Origin: Stereum hirsutum FP-91666 SS1 | Taxonomy: Eukaryota; Basidiomycota; Agaricomycetes; Russulales; Stereaceae | Reading direction: 5' to 3' | Assembly: GCF_000264905.1 (NCBI RefSeq) | Contig: NW_006763131.1 | Location: 3,469,951-3,533,950 of the forward strand | DNA: 64,000 bases | Part shown: in pieces, positions 34,551-45,733 of the stretch | How the letters are laid out: each line of letters starts with the position of its first letter | Position numbering within the stretch: position 1 is the first letter of the stretch | The notes under the pieces: generated by a model | Seen by the model: only the letters and a program-made list of their open reading frames with translations | The model's database searches: none | Told to the model about the DNA's origin: nothing | Made by a program: the position numbers and the translations under genes

Positions 34551-37500
34551 TCACTCATCATCTGAGCTGTCATACAACACGACATACTCCTCCTCAGCCC
34601 TTGAAAGCGCGGCCGCACCGTCAGCACCGATTCCCATGTTCAAAGGGCTCAACCTCTCCCTTGAATCCTCGAAGACATCGTCGTCCTCCTCATCCTCCGA
34701 CGAAGGAATATCAATCATCGACAAATCCGACCCCGCATCGCTCAGCGTGTTCGTCCTAGACGACCTGACCGTCATCGGGGCCGTCGTCGCCTCATCCTGC
34801 TGCGCCACATCCGCCGCGTCGACCATTCCCATCCCGGTGGTCATCGTTGAGCTCCGCGACCTCTCAGGCGCCGAATGAGGCATGATCACCGACGACGCCG
34901 CCAAACTGTCCTCACCGCTGCCGTCCTCCACACTCAACGCAGACATAGCCCTCTGCGGCTCGGAAACGACGATCTCCACCCAGATCGAATGCCCGAACTG
35001 CTTGCCCTGCCCGTCGCTCAACCTCCAATAACCCATGTACCTTCCCGGAATTTCAGGAGCCTTGAGTTCCCCGGTCCATACGTCGACTTCGTCGCCAGGC
35101 ATCACGGTCCCGACCCTCTTCGACCCGATCTTCCCGCTGCCCATGGAGCCCATCTGATCACCAGCGATGAACACGAGCTTGGTCTCCTGCGGCCACGCCC
35201 TCGATCCTTCGTTCTTCATTCTCCAGCTCTTGACGAACTCGGCACCAGGAGGGAAGATCTGACCATCCGGAATGTTGTTGTCCTCGATGAAGGCGGCACG
35301 GAAGGGGGTCAGATCAAGATAATCCTCGGATGCAGCGCCCATCACGACGGTTGAGTCGTCGTCGGTGACCATCGACACAGGACGCGAAGCTGACATCGTC
35401 ATGGAAGGAGCCGCCTCCCTCCGAATGGGAGCAGGAATCTCAGTCGGCCCTAGTTCGGGAAGAGGGGTCGTAAGCACCTCGGGACTGTGAGGCGGGCTCT
35501 GCGTCAAGGCATAGAGGTCCGGAGTCGAGCGGCCCGAAGCAGGCTCGACGGGTTCAGCGCTGATAGCCTCGATGATGGTGGGAACCCTCTTGTCGTCGCT
35601 GAACGGGTTCAAACTGCGGTTGATCTCGACCTCGACGTCATCGACGTCATGGCTCTTGATTTCCGGGCTGGAAGGTACCTCCAACCCGGTTGGGAACATA
35701 GGGAGTTGCTCTGGAACCGGCATCGAGCTTCTGACTTCGGGGGTGAGAGGGACCTCCAACCCAGTCGGGAACATAGGCAATTGCTCTGGAGCCGGCATCG
35801 AAGGCGGCAGACGGACCACTGGTGTGGGAGCAGGAGCAGCTGGAACGGGAACATCCCTCACGATCTTGGGGATAGTGACGCCCGGCTCCTTGATCTTGAG
35901 CAAGGGGTGGTTGGTAGGATGTTGAGGGATAGGGTGAGCCTCGCAGGAAGCGCAGAGGTCGTAGTCGGGGCAGGAAGCATGCATGCACTACGTGACCGAA
36001 AGAAAAGACGGAAGTGACCGTTAGCTAACGCAGTCTTAACTCAGACCGTAAACAAAGGAAGACGAACCTTGTACCTCACACCGACGATGACCTTCGAGCA
36101 AACATCACACCTTGCCCTGTGCTTCGGCGGCGTCGACGCAATCCTCGCGCCGAGGCTTCCGAACGGAATGGCCTGCGAGTTCGGATTCTTGTAGTAGACG
36201 AGGTCTTTGGGCGAGTTGACGCGGACGAAGGAGTGTCCAGGGTGTTGGATAGGGACGATAGCGAAGCAGGACTTGCAGGTGTCGAAGTCCGGGCAATTGA
36301 GGCATTTCTGCCGACAAGGAATAATTAAGTTTATTACATGTGAGTACGGGGACAAAGGAAAGCACCTACCCAACGGATGCCCTTAATCCTAGAATCACAC
36401 ATGTCGCACGTCGCGTTGTGCAAGACCTCGGCTTTCGTAGACGTCGACGCTGCCTCGGGAACGGTGGGAGTGAGGGAAGCAGTGTTCACAGCTGGAGTCG
36501 CGACAGGCGCTTCGGTGGCATGCGTGCACCTCGTCGAATGAGTGTGGTCAGCACCAGCGCCACGTTTTTCACCCAACCCAGAGAAGACAGTATGCACATA
36601 GACATGACCCGGCTCTTCGATGGCGAAGAATTCGTGGCTGCCGTCGTGCTGGTGGCGTTTGTTGGCATAACACGTTGGACACATGTCGTAATCTGAAATC
36701 CCAAAGAAGGGAAGAAAAGAAAACACAAGTTCAGTCGAGTGAGAGAATGAGAGGAAGGGGCAGGAAGACATACCAGGACAATCCAAGCACTTGTTCCTCG
36801 TGCCTACGACGGTCTGCTCGCACACATCGCAGATGATGTTCGTGTGAACCTTCGGCTGCGGGTTCTCGAACGCCGAAACAACCACATCTTCGGAAGAGGC
36901 AGGCCGAGGGGTGGCCGCAGCCTCACGAACAGGCGGCTCGGGATCCGCGAAGGTATCGCCCATCATCTTGTCGAGGTTCTTGATGAACGAAGTAATCATC
37001 TCCTTGACTTCCTCCTTGCCCTTCTTAACGTCGCAGCACTGCTCCTGAGTCTCCTTCTCGACCTCCGCGGGGTTAGTGGAGGGAGCGGAGGCGTTCGAGG
37101 GACCTTGAAGAGACTCGAGGAGTTCCGGGTTCAAGGGGACCTTGGGCAGCGGCACAACACGCTGCGGCTTGTCCAACGACCGGCTCCGATACCTCTCCTC
37201 CTCCGCCTCGATGCTATCCAACTCTTGCCTCACACTCTCAGGGATGAGGTCCGCGGCAGCTCGCCTGTCCTCCTCGACAGCATCGTGAGCCCTCTCCTTG
37301 CCCTTGCCCTTCGAAGAGCCGGAAAAGTCACGATGAATTGCATCTATCGCTTGAGACCTGAGCTTCATCATCGTCACCTTCCTGGCGATATCCCTCACGT
37401 CGGCTGCACGCAACGAAGAGGGCGAGGCGGGGGTGGCGGGGTTAGAAGCCGCACCACTCCTTTCGCTAATCGCGGACGTGCGCCCCTGCAGAGCCTTCAC

Positions 37501-38928
37501 CTCCTCCTTGAACTTCTTCATGTTGTCCCTCCTACCCTTGACGATGACATCATCAGTCGTCAAAGAGCGCGTCGACGAAGACCTCTCAGCCCCCTCCGGA
37601 AGAGGCCCCAAGATCCTGTCCGAGAGGGCTATAGGCCGTGACGCCGGTTCAGGAAGTTCGCGAGGAACAGGCTTGCGGGAGGTGAAGCTCGGATAAAGCG
37701 GAGGAGGACCAGGAGGGGGATACAAGGTCCAGAGGTCACTATGCGGGACATCAGAGTTCCAAGAGTGATCTCCCGCGTGATTATTCGAGGGCGCCCAGCT
37801 GACGGGACGAGGCCTAGGAGGTGGAGCTGGTGGCTTCGTCATGTCCGAAGAATACCGGTGAAGAAGATCATCCCTCAAGGTCGAAAGAGACACCTTGGGA
37901 CGTCTGATGGAGGCGCTGTCCTCGGCGCTAGAGCCCGCGGCTGGCGTAGGTGGGTTACTCGGTTTGACTGATGTAGTGCTATTTCTGGCAGACTTGACAT
38001 CGTCGTAGGATACACTAGCGTAGCTGGAGGGCCTCGGCGGAGGAGCCGGGCGCTTATGAGTATGCAGAAGTTGCGCCGAGTGTTTCTCGCCCTTGGCTTC
38101 GTTGTCGGAGTCGGACTCCCTCGCCAACCAGAAAGGACGCGGAGGGGGCGGTGGCGGTGGGATAGAAAGTCCATCTCTGTCTAGGTATGAAGAACGAGAA
38201 GGTGGGTGGGGAAGGTGACGGACGGGAGGTGGAGGTGGAGGGGGGAGCGGAAGTCCGTAATATGCTGATGGAAGAAGGGGGAGGGGCGGTGGGGGAGGAC
38301 TGACGAACAGCGGGGCTGAGGTGTTCTGATCAGCCTTCCACCATCTACCGTGAGACTGTCGGTTATGGTGGTGATGATGTCTGTGCCTTCGCGCCGTGCT
38401 GTCGTCAAGGGGTTCTGCGCCGCTGGAGGTGACTGTGGCATCGTCCTGGGACGGCTGCTGCGCCACAGTATGGTCTACGTCGCTCGACGTGGGAGCGGGC
38501 ATGATGGTAGCAGGGAGCTTATGAGGAGTCTCGTCAAAGACGGAGAAACGAAGGAGAGCGCCGGGCCACTCTTTGTTACGGTAAGGTTTGATGTGAGAGT
38601 TGTACTCTTGCTCGTTGTGAGCTTCCATGCCAATGAGAATGCGAGAGGTAGGATTAGAAGGAGAGGAAGTGAAGAGTAGACGAGAAAGATAGTATGAGTT
38701 TGAGATAGGGAAGATACGATACAGCTATATAATATGAACACAAATATATTCGCAAGGAGAGAAGTCCAAGGAGAGGAGTCGTCAGCGGAAAGATAAGGAC
38801 GAGTAGGGGTGTATACGGGAAAGGAAACGGACCTGCTGATAGAGCTGGTCGTAGGTCGGGAAAGCCGACGACTCTGTGAACGAGAACTTGCGGGTTTCTG
38901 AGCGATATGTGGCCTTGATGGTGAACAT
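34551..38928 (-). CDS. NBR1-like selective autophagy receptor: PB1, three ZZ, FW domain (1348 aa)
   Basis: Five exons: 38833-38928, 36774-38724, 36370-36692, 36068-36307 and 34551-35987. Residues 1-90 (MFTIKATYRSETRKFSF..., then LYRIFPISNSYYLSRLLF) look like a PB1 domain. A long Pro-rich disordered part follows. Then come three ZZ zinc fingers (about 664-710, 769-815, 857-905), each with CDxC...KCL.CPDYD.C..C...HxxH. The four-tryptophan NBR1 domain is at about 1100-1210 (FIEDNNIPDGQIFPPGAEFVKSWRMKNEG and YMGYWRLSDGQGKQFG). The protein ends EEEYVVLYDSSDDE, a good Atg8-interacting motif (Y-V-V-L with acidic flanks). NBR1 proteins link cargo to autophagosomes or, in fission yeast, to the ESCRT-dependent vacuole route. 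There is no UBA domain. It shares a 156-bp upstream gap with the divergent lyase gene. Confidence 0.87.
35677..35801. repeat. In-frame 75-bp tandem repeat in the NBR1-like gene
   Basis: Two copies with a period of 75 bp (starting 35677 and 35752, 4-5 differences over the shared 50 bp) encode a repeated PEQLPMFPTGLEVP peptide between the last ZZ finger and the FW domain. It lies in a disordered linker and is likely length-variable. Confidence 0.8.
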
Positions 38929-39084
38929 GGTGAACAGGGAGAAAGGCAGGCGGCGACTGCTTCGACGACGCTGCCGTACTTATACGCCGTGCAGCCCCAC
39001 GTCACGCCGGCCGGTGCCGAGCTCGGGGCGATGCCGAGAATGCTCCCGTCAGCCGGCTCAGCGCAACTCGTACTCGGACGCGCC

Positions 39085-39995
39085 ATGTCGACATCCGAGC
39101 AGACTTACGAGCTCATCACAGCGACCAGACACGACCTCGTCCTGCTCGATGCACAGTGGAACACGGACGCCAACGGGGGGCAGCCGAGCGCGTTCATGCT
39201 CCTCCGTCTTCACCATTCCCGTTTCCTTGACGCTGTAGCCATTCACTCTTGGTCAGACGTATCCCTCGCTTGGGAGCACTTTGAACGCGAATGCACTCGC
39301 GCAGTAGAGTCATACGACGGTCCAGGAAATGGCGGTCCCTTGAAGGCTCGTCTCACTATGTTTCCTATAAATTGGTCGGTTGGCAGTGACTTATCAGTTT
39401 GTGCTACGGACAACAGGTCCGACCCTCCTTCTCCCGCTCCGGAACACTCTCCATTTCAGTCGCACCTGCAGCGCCCTTCGCGCACGATCCCCTCCTCCCC
39501 TTTGAAATTACGCACTCCATCGACTCTTTACCGTCACCTCTCCGATCGGCACCGCCTCTTACCCTCTATCTCGACACCGAACCCACGCCTGCCTCTGTCT
39601 TCACCCGCACGAAGACCTCGCTACGCACACCCTACACCTCTGCACGCGCCCGATTCTCTCTACCCGCCTTCGGAGGTGACTCAGACGTACTATTATGGTC
39701 CGAATGTGCACCTGCGGCTGCGAGTCGAGCTGCGCGTGGTATGACCACGGAGACCACGGTGCGCAACGTCGCTTTTTTCAGAGGCAGGAAATGGGTTACG
39801 CCTGCGGAGGGCACGGGCTGTCTCACTGGAGTCATGAGAAGATGGTTAATCGACAGTGGGAAAGTCGTGGTGGATGGGGAGGATGCCAGGAGGAAGGTGC
39901 TGTGGAAGGAGAAGATTAAAGATGGGGAGATGGTGCTGGTATTCAATGCAGTGGAGGGATGTCGCTTAGCGGTAGTCAAGCTGAAGAAGCCTTGA
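39085..39995 (+). CDS. Aminodeoxychorismate-lyase-like class IV aminotransferase (279 aa)
   Basis: Exons 39085-39345 and 39417-39995. The N-terminal part (MSTSEQTYELITATRHD...) and the C-terminal block (TTETTVRNVAFFRGRKWVTP...GTGCLTGVMRRWLI, VFNAVEGCRLAVVKL) match class IV PLP enzymes of the PabC type. These release p-aminobenzoate and pyruvate from aminodeoxychorismate for folate synthesis. The PLP-binding lysine lies in the middle region (SVFTRTKTSLRTPY). The only frame-preserving join uses a GC donor (AAG/GCTCGT) with a 71-nt intron, a GC-AG intron. It is divergent from the NBR1-like gene, so the 156 bp between them is a shared promoter region. Confidence 0.8.
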
Positions 39996-40253
39996 AGTTG
40001 AGCTCGTTCATGGCATAGCGGAGGTATATTTTTCGCTTGGATATATTGATGTATTATAGGCACCGGATTTGTTGATACCCTAGCACGCTCGTTATTTCGT
40101 GTTGTTTCATAGGTTTCGTTGGATGATTGCTCTATAATCTATACTCTACGCTCTATGCTTTATTTCTACTTGATACATCTCTATGATCTATCGGCACATT
40201 CCTTGTAATCATACCTATCTAATTCCTACACCTTTGCAATAGCGGGTACAGGT

Positions 40254-40958
40254 TTACGCAGCAGAGTCCTTGAAGGCGAGACGGAATGTGAGATGAAAGT
40301 AGAATTTATCTCGTTCGACGGACATACCTGGTTCTTGACAGGGACGGGCAACTCCTCCCACCTCGTCAGGTTCATCGGCTCAGCGAGGAGCGGGATTACA
40401 TAGGGACTACAATTAGATCGACACATAACATTCAAGGATTTAGTACCGAGCATAATTGCTGCGGGAATAGAAGGAATAAAGAATGTGAACGCACTCAAAG
40501 GTCTTCCAGTACTGGTCATCCACGATCCCACGCCCGTCAAGTACACAGATGATCAATCGACAAGTCAGCCCATCATTGTTATGTATGATGCACCGAATGA
40601 TATGACGGAGAAGGGTGAAAACGCACAGGGTTTTCGAGATGGTACGTTTGGCTCGCTTCATTCTCGAACCTCTCGACGATCGCGAACTTGGTAGGTTCCT
40701 TCGGGTCCTGGTGTACCAGCCACGCCATCGTCTCCTTGTCTATATGATTGTATACACCACAGCAAAAATAAGTCGGTAAAATTATATGAGTTCATCGTAG
40801 TAGCTATAATTACGAGAAAAACTTGAAAGGGAAGGGAGGTATGAACGGAATTACTTACCCTTACGATAGACAGAAGCCGCCTCGATGAGCTTCTCCCTCA
40901 GCTTTTCAGCATTCTCGAGCGAAGATGCGCGGAGATGGACGATGATGGTGTAGGTCAT
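40254..40958 (-). CDS. Small ABM (antibiotic biosynthesis monooxygenase) domain protein (107 aa)
   Basis: Five exons: 40859-40958, 40627-40739, 40495-40511, 40328-40406 and 40254-40268. The product starts MTYTIIVHLRASSLENAEKLREKLIEAASVYR and continues DKETMAWLVHQDPKEPTKFAIVERFENEASQTYHLENPYWKTFDPYVIPLL. This is the ferredoxin-like dimeric alpha-beta barrel fold of the ABM/YgiN superfamily, with the usual His in TYHLENPYW. Members are heme- or quinone-related monooxygenases or stress proteins, and no substrate can be named. It has a 17-nt internal exon and a last coding exon of only 15 nt (four codons plus stop), so simple gene finders would probably truncate it. Confidence 0.8.
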
Positions 40959-41393
40959 GGTTTACTAGTACTTTATGTTTTCACTGAGTTAGAACGGTGG
41001 TGGTTTGGTGGTGGTCGGTGGAGGGAACGATCCGGAAGAGAAATTGCAATCATATCCGCCTTCACTTCGAGTCCTGACGTCGATGCGATTGTTCGGGGGC
41101 GGGTACGGGACTAGCCTGGCCCTGGAACGGAGTGGATGAACGGATATCCGTGCGATGGTCAATGTCGTCGGCGCCACACTTGAAAATGAGAAACGATCAC
41201 GAAAGGACGTGTGGCACCGATCCCGCGGGTTTACACGAAGAGCCAGAAAAAAGATGAAGGGATTATTCTAGGCTAGAATACGGTACACGTCTCGACTAGC
41301 TAGAGTCAGAAGTATTCATTCCATTTCCATGAATTTTACTTGGTCAGTCCGTCCTTAGTACACCGTAGATACCCACCTTCAGCCACTCCATCC
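40959..41393. other. Intergenic region, nothing recognised
   Basis: About 435 bp between the ABM-domain gene start and the SRP14 stop codon. No coding or repeat feature was seen. Confidence 0.4.
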
Positions 41394-42161
41394 TCACTTC
41401 TTCTTCTCAGCTTCTCTCTCTTCTATCCTCCTCTTCGCCTCTTCCTGCCGAACAGCTGCCTTCATCTTCCGCTGCCTCTTCTTCCTCCCCGCACCCCTCT
41501 TCGGTCCTTCCACAACCACGGGCTCATTGAGTTTCTTCTTCCTCGCAGTGATCTCTTCCGCGCGTTGCTTTTCCCGCTTTTTGTCGCGTTTGCGTAAGAG
41601 AGGGTTTAGATGGGATTTGAGGAGGGAGCCGTAGAGGGAGTGAAATTTGGGGAGGGACGTGGAGGAGATCTGAGGAAAGGCGGCATGAGGTGATGAATGG
41701 GGAAGGGTAGGAGGACGGTAGGCAGAGTCGAGGGTGGTGATGAGAGCCCGGTATTAGCGATCTGTGTACGTCACGATGTGAACTGTATTCATGAACTTAC
41801 ATGTGTAGAATAGTTGACATCCTTCCCGTTCGTCAGACGGATGAGACAGGGATACTCCTTGTCTTCATCCACAGAATGCATCGTAGCGTCCTCGCCATCA
41901 TGCGTGACTACACCACAGTACAGCCAGGTCAGTAAAAGACCAAACAAAAGCGTGAATATAATGTCTCTGTAATCAATGAGGATGATCACGCACGTCGTTT
42001 ATGGGTGAGCCATATCGATCCCTTTTCCTTCGAGGACTCGAATAGCGAGCCCAAATGACTCAGGAACTGGATACCATATCAACCATTAACACCGGCATTT
42101 CCATAAGAGCATACACTGGAGTCACAAACGCACGTACGGTGTCGTTGTCGACGAGCTGCAT
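41394..42161 (-). CDS. SRP14: Signal recognition particle subunit SRP14 (159 aa)
   Basis: Four exons: 42138-42161, 41994-42066, 41801-41907 and 41394-41669. The product begins MQLVDNDTFLSHLGSLFESSKEKGSIWLTHKRL, continues LTHDGEDATMHSVDEDKEYPCLIRLTNGKDVNYSTHISS, then SLPKFHSLYGSLLKSHLNPLLRKRDKKREKQRAEE. It ends in a long Lys/Arg-rich tail (GPKRGAGRKKRQRKMKAAV...). SRP14 with SRP9/21 forms the Alu-domain heterodimer that arrests elongation while the ribosome is targeted to the ER. The first exon encodes only eight residues. The basic C-terminal extension is typical of fungal forms. Confidence 0.9.
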
Positions 42162-42649
42162 TCGCTCGTCTGTATCGTCCGTTATGGTGGTACAGTACTG
42201 TGTTGTAACTTGTGTGGCGCATGGCCCGCCAACATGGCGAGCACGAGGCAAAAGCGGCTTAGTCAGCCCAAGATAAGATAACGCAACTCTTGCTCTTTGA
42301 TTCGACGTTCCGAGGGCAAGCCCCCGCTGACTGTATTTTTTTTTCTTGTCGTGCTCAGAATTGCTCATGATCTCACCATGGCTTCGACTGACTTTTCATT
42401 CCGAATTCATCGGTTTGCCTCTTTCGCACAAAAGGACACAGCGACGGCCATCGTGGTCGACCGTGGCAGCTTTTACTTATCGAAACACTCCAGCTCGACA
42501 TCACACTTGCTACTCTTAGCGTCGGACTTTGCGCCCTACTAGTTTAACCTCTGAGCTCCGAGTCCTATAAAAATCGTGGACCCATAGTAACTTGGTTCAT
42601 AACCTGAAAAGCAAACCCAAGACTGTCTACCGGTGCCCAGTCCCACACC
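42162..42649. promoter_or_regulatory. Divergent promoter region between SRP14 and siroheme synthase
   Basis: 488 bp between two outward-facing start codons. No specific binding site is claimed. A short run of T (42338-42347) and a CTATAAAA near 42565 are present, the latter a possible TATA element about 85 bp upstream of the siroheme synthase ATG. Confidence 0.35.
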
Positions 42650-44750
42650 ATGCAGACGCACCCCTCAGGTCTCGCAGGCCAACTGTCCTCTTCCCTCTTC
42701 CCTACGCCCCGACCCGGCGCTTCCCTCTTACTTTCCTTTCGCTCTCCTCGAACCGTTCTTATCATAGGGAGTAACCCACTCGCTGCCATCCGCACCTTCT
42801 CTGCGCTCGAGGCCGATGCGCGGGTGGTTATCATGGGCAAGGGAGGTCTAGAGGCTGCTTGTGAAGAGGTTAGGTATCGGGTAGGAAGGGGTGAAGTGGA
42901 ATATGTCGAGATGTGCGACTCGAACGAAGAGGAAGACTCAGATAAAGTTAGGAAGTTATTGGATAGCAGGCCAGAAGTTAGTTTGGTCTGTGTGACCGAT
43001 ACTGTTATCCCCCCTGCGCCTACAGCCACCCCTCCCCCCTCATCTTCCTCCTCAACATATTTCGCACCACCACAATCACAATCACAATCCCTACGCCGCC
43101 CTCAGACCTCCGCCCAATCCCTCTTCAACCTCTGCCGTTCCCGCCACATACCCATAAATGTCACCGACATGCCCGACCTCTGCGATTTCACCTTTGCGTC
43201 CACACATCGTTTCGTCGATCCTACGTCTCACGAGGCTACACCGCTCCAAATCGCTGTCGTCACCAACGGGCAAGGCTGTCGGCTCTCCGGACGAATACGA
43301 CGAGAGATCGTCAGCAAAGTTTCGCCACATGCTGGGACCGCCGTGGTGAAAGTCGGGATACTTCGCAGGCTTGCGAAGGCTGCGAACAGTCAGGCCGGTG
43401 GTGCAATTGAGATGGATGGTGAGAAAGGTGCTAACGGAATAGTGGCGGAGGAGGATGAGTTGTGGAACGACGAGGTCAGGGTGGCTACGCCGAACAGGCC
43501 TGTGCCGCAGAGGAGCAAGACGGAGGTGGAGACGGAGATGGAGAGCGTACGGAGGAGGATGAAGTGGGTTGCGCAGATGAGCGAGTATTGGAGTTATGCG
43601 AAGTTGGCGGCGATGAAGGAGGACGATATGATTCGTCTGCTTAATGATGGCGATGCACTCTCTTCCACTTCTTCCTCTGACCCTTCGACGGTCTCCCGAA
43701 TCCATCCAGTTTCTACTATCAACCACGCACTAGACGAGTCAGGTAGCAGCGATGCCACCAATTCGTTACATGCTCTCGCCATCCCACCACCACCTCCGAA
43801 GGGCAGGATCCTGCTCGTCGGGTCAGGACCAGGCCATCCTGGCTTGTTGACCATGGCGACGCACAACGCACTCACAAAGCACGCCGACCTGGTCCTCTCA
43901 GACAAGCTGGTTCCAGAGGCCGTGCTGGCCATCATCCCCGAAGGAGTCGAGGTGAAAATCGCGAGGAAATTCCCCGGCAACGCAGACGGTGCTCAGAATG
44001 AGATGATGGAAGCCGCAGTCGAAGCTGCCAATCGCGGTCTTACAGTCGTTCGGGTCAGTACTTTCAATACCTCGTCACTTGTATAGTCCGACGCTGACTT
44101 TTCTCTCTACCGTTAATTTATAGCTCAAACAGGGCGATCCGACGGTGTACGGTCGCGCAGGTGAAGAAGTCCTCTATTTCCGCAAACACGGGTTCGAATC
44201 CGTTATCATCCCAGGCGTCTCCTCCGCCCTCGCAGGTCCCATCTTCGCCGGTATCCCCGTCACCCAACGCGGTGCCGCCGAATCCTTCATGGTGTGCACT
44301 GGCGTGGGCAGACAAGGCAAGGAGGTCAAACTTCCAGGGTACGACCGTAGTCGTACGCTCGTCATCCTCATGGGCGTCGCTCGAATCGACCAAATTCTCT
44401 CCACGCTCCTCGATGCCTCTTCCGAGTCACCATCCGCAAAACGTAGATCTGGGCCAGCGTTCCCTAGGAATACGCCGATTGCTATTGTGGAGAGGGCGTC
44501 GATGCCGGATCAGAGGGTTATCATGAGTACGCTGGAGAACGTGGCGGTCGCGCTCGAGAGGAGTGGTGAACAGAGGCCACCGGGGATGATCGTGGTCGGT
44601 TGGGCGGTTCCCAGTTTGTGGGGAGAGGGTGAGATTACTGTGTTGGATCAAGGGGCGGAGGGACGTGATCAGGAAAGGGTGGAGAAGTGGTTGGGCGGAG
44701 AGAATTGGAGGGTTGTCGAAGGATTCGATAATGGGTGGGAAGGGTTGTAG
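42650..44750 (+). CDS. MET1: MET1-type uroporphyrinogen-III methyltransferase / siroheme synthase (676 aa)
   Basis: Two exons: 42650-44053 and 44124-44750. An N-terminal NAD-binding part resembling precorrin-2 dehydrogenase (VLIIGSNPLAAIRTFSALEADARVVIMGKGG, later VTDMPDLCDFTFAST and QIAVVTNGQGCRLSGRIRREIV) is followed by a variable linker. From about residue 390 a full SAM-dependent uroporphyrinogen-III methyltransferase follows (GRILLVGSGPGHPGLLTMATHNAL..., LKQGDPTVYGRAGEEV, VIIPGVSSALAGPIFAGIPVTQRG). It would make precorrin-2 and perhaps sirohydrochlorin for the siroheme of sulfite reductase, so it feeds sulfur assimilation. A Pro/Ser insertion (PTATPPPSSSSSTYFAPPQSQSQS) lies inside the dehydrogenase half. 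Confidence 0.88.
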
Positions 44751-45176
44751 GGAGGATTCAGCCTACTTTTCTTTGATTCTGCATGGTTGATTTGCCCGAC
44801 GACAAAAGCTTTTTTATTACTTCTGTTTTTGCTAACATTTATCCTACTTGCTGTTGTGCCCTGCATGTCCTCATACTTCTGTACTGTATTTTTATGCGCT
44901 ATCACCTCACAAGGCCGAAAATCAGGCTCGCCTATGCGTGAATTACGGCGCTGAAGCTAACCATGAAGAGTGGCGTAAGTAAAATCAGTTGATCAATGGT
45001 CCAGGTGTGGCCAGACGGAGGCGCGGTCACCAAGGACGTCGTACGCGCCCGCCGGAAGTAGCGTCCCGGATATTCCCGGCCTCGAAAAATCCGAGCTTGA
45101 GGACAGCGACGACCGAACGACCACAAACCACACGCCTTCCGACCTCACCCCCTCATCATCGTCCTCTCTCCCCACA
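44751..45176. other. Intergenic region before COX6
   Basis: About 425 bp without coding evidence; it contains the 3' end of the siroheme synthase gene and the promoter of COX6. Confidence 0.4.
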
Positions 45177-45733
45177 ATGCGCACCGTCCAGGCTCTCCGT
45201 CCCCTTCTCCGCTCCGCCGCCGTCCGCCCCCTCGTCGCGCAACGCGCCCCGCTCGCCCTCGCACAGACCCAAACCCGTCTGTACTCTGCCCACAAGGAGG
45301 AGACGTTCGAGTCTTTCACCGAGCGTTATGTCCAGTTCTTCGAGGAGGCTGAAGACTTGTTCGAGGTTCAGCGCGGTCTGAACAACTGCTTCGCGCACGA
45401 CCTTGTCCCTGCCCCCGCGGTCTGCGAGTCTGCGCTCCGTGCGGCTAGGAGGGTGAACGACTTTGCGACGGCTGTGAGGATCTTCGAGGGCATTCAGGAG
45501 AAGGTGGAGAACAAGACGCAGTATCAGGCGTACTTGGATGAGCTGAAGCCGATTAGGGAGGAGTTGGGTACGTATTATTCTTTGGGCCCCCCCTATCGGC
45601 GTGTTATCTATCTGTTCGCAGTCGGACAACATGTTCTTACTTGTGATGTTGTACCCTGGTCAATTCTGGTGCTAATATATATGTGTGAGCAGGCATTGCG
45701 ACAAAAGAAGAGCTTTTCACCGCGTCTTCCTAG
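45177..45733 (+). CDS. COX6: Cytochrome c oxidase subunit VI (mammalian Va), mitochondrial (143 aa)
   Basis: Exons 45177-45567 and 45693-45733. The first about 37 residues (MRTVQALRPLLRSAAVRPLV...TRLYSAH) are an Arg-rich presequence. The mature part EETFESFTERYVQFFEEAEDLFEVQRGLNNCFAHDLVPAPAVCESALRAARRVNDFATAVRIFEGIQEKVE is diagnostic for the nuclear-encoded COX VI/5A subunit on the matrix side of complex IV. The end (IREELGIATKEELFTASS) fits the family and stops at TAG 45731-45733. The second exon has only 13 codons including the stop. Confidence 0.93.

Noticed and set aside
44180..44210. tRNA B-box-like GGGTTCGAATCC
   Set aside because: It lies inside the methyltransferase coding exon and has no matching A box or acceptor stem.
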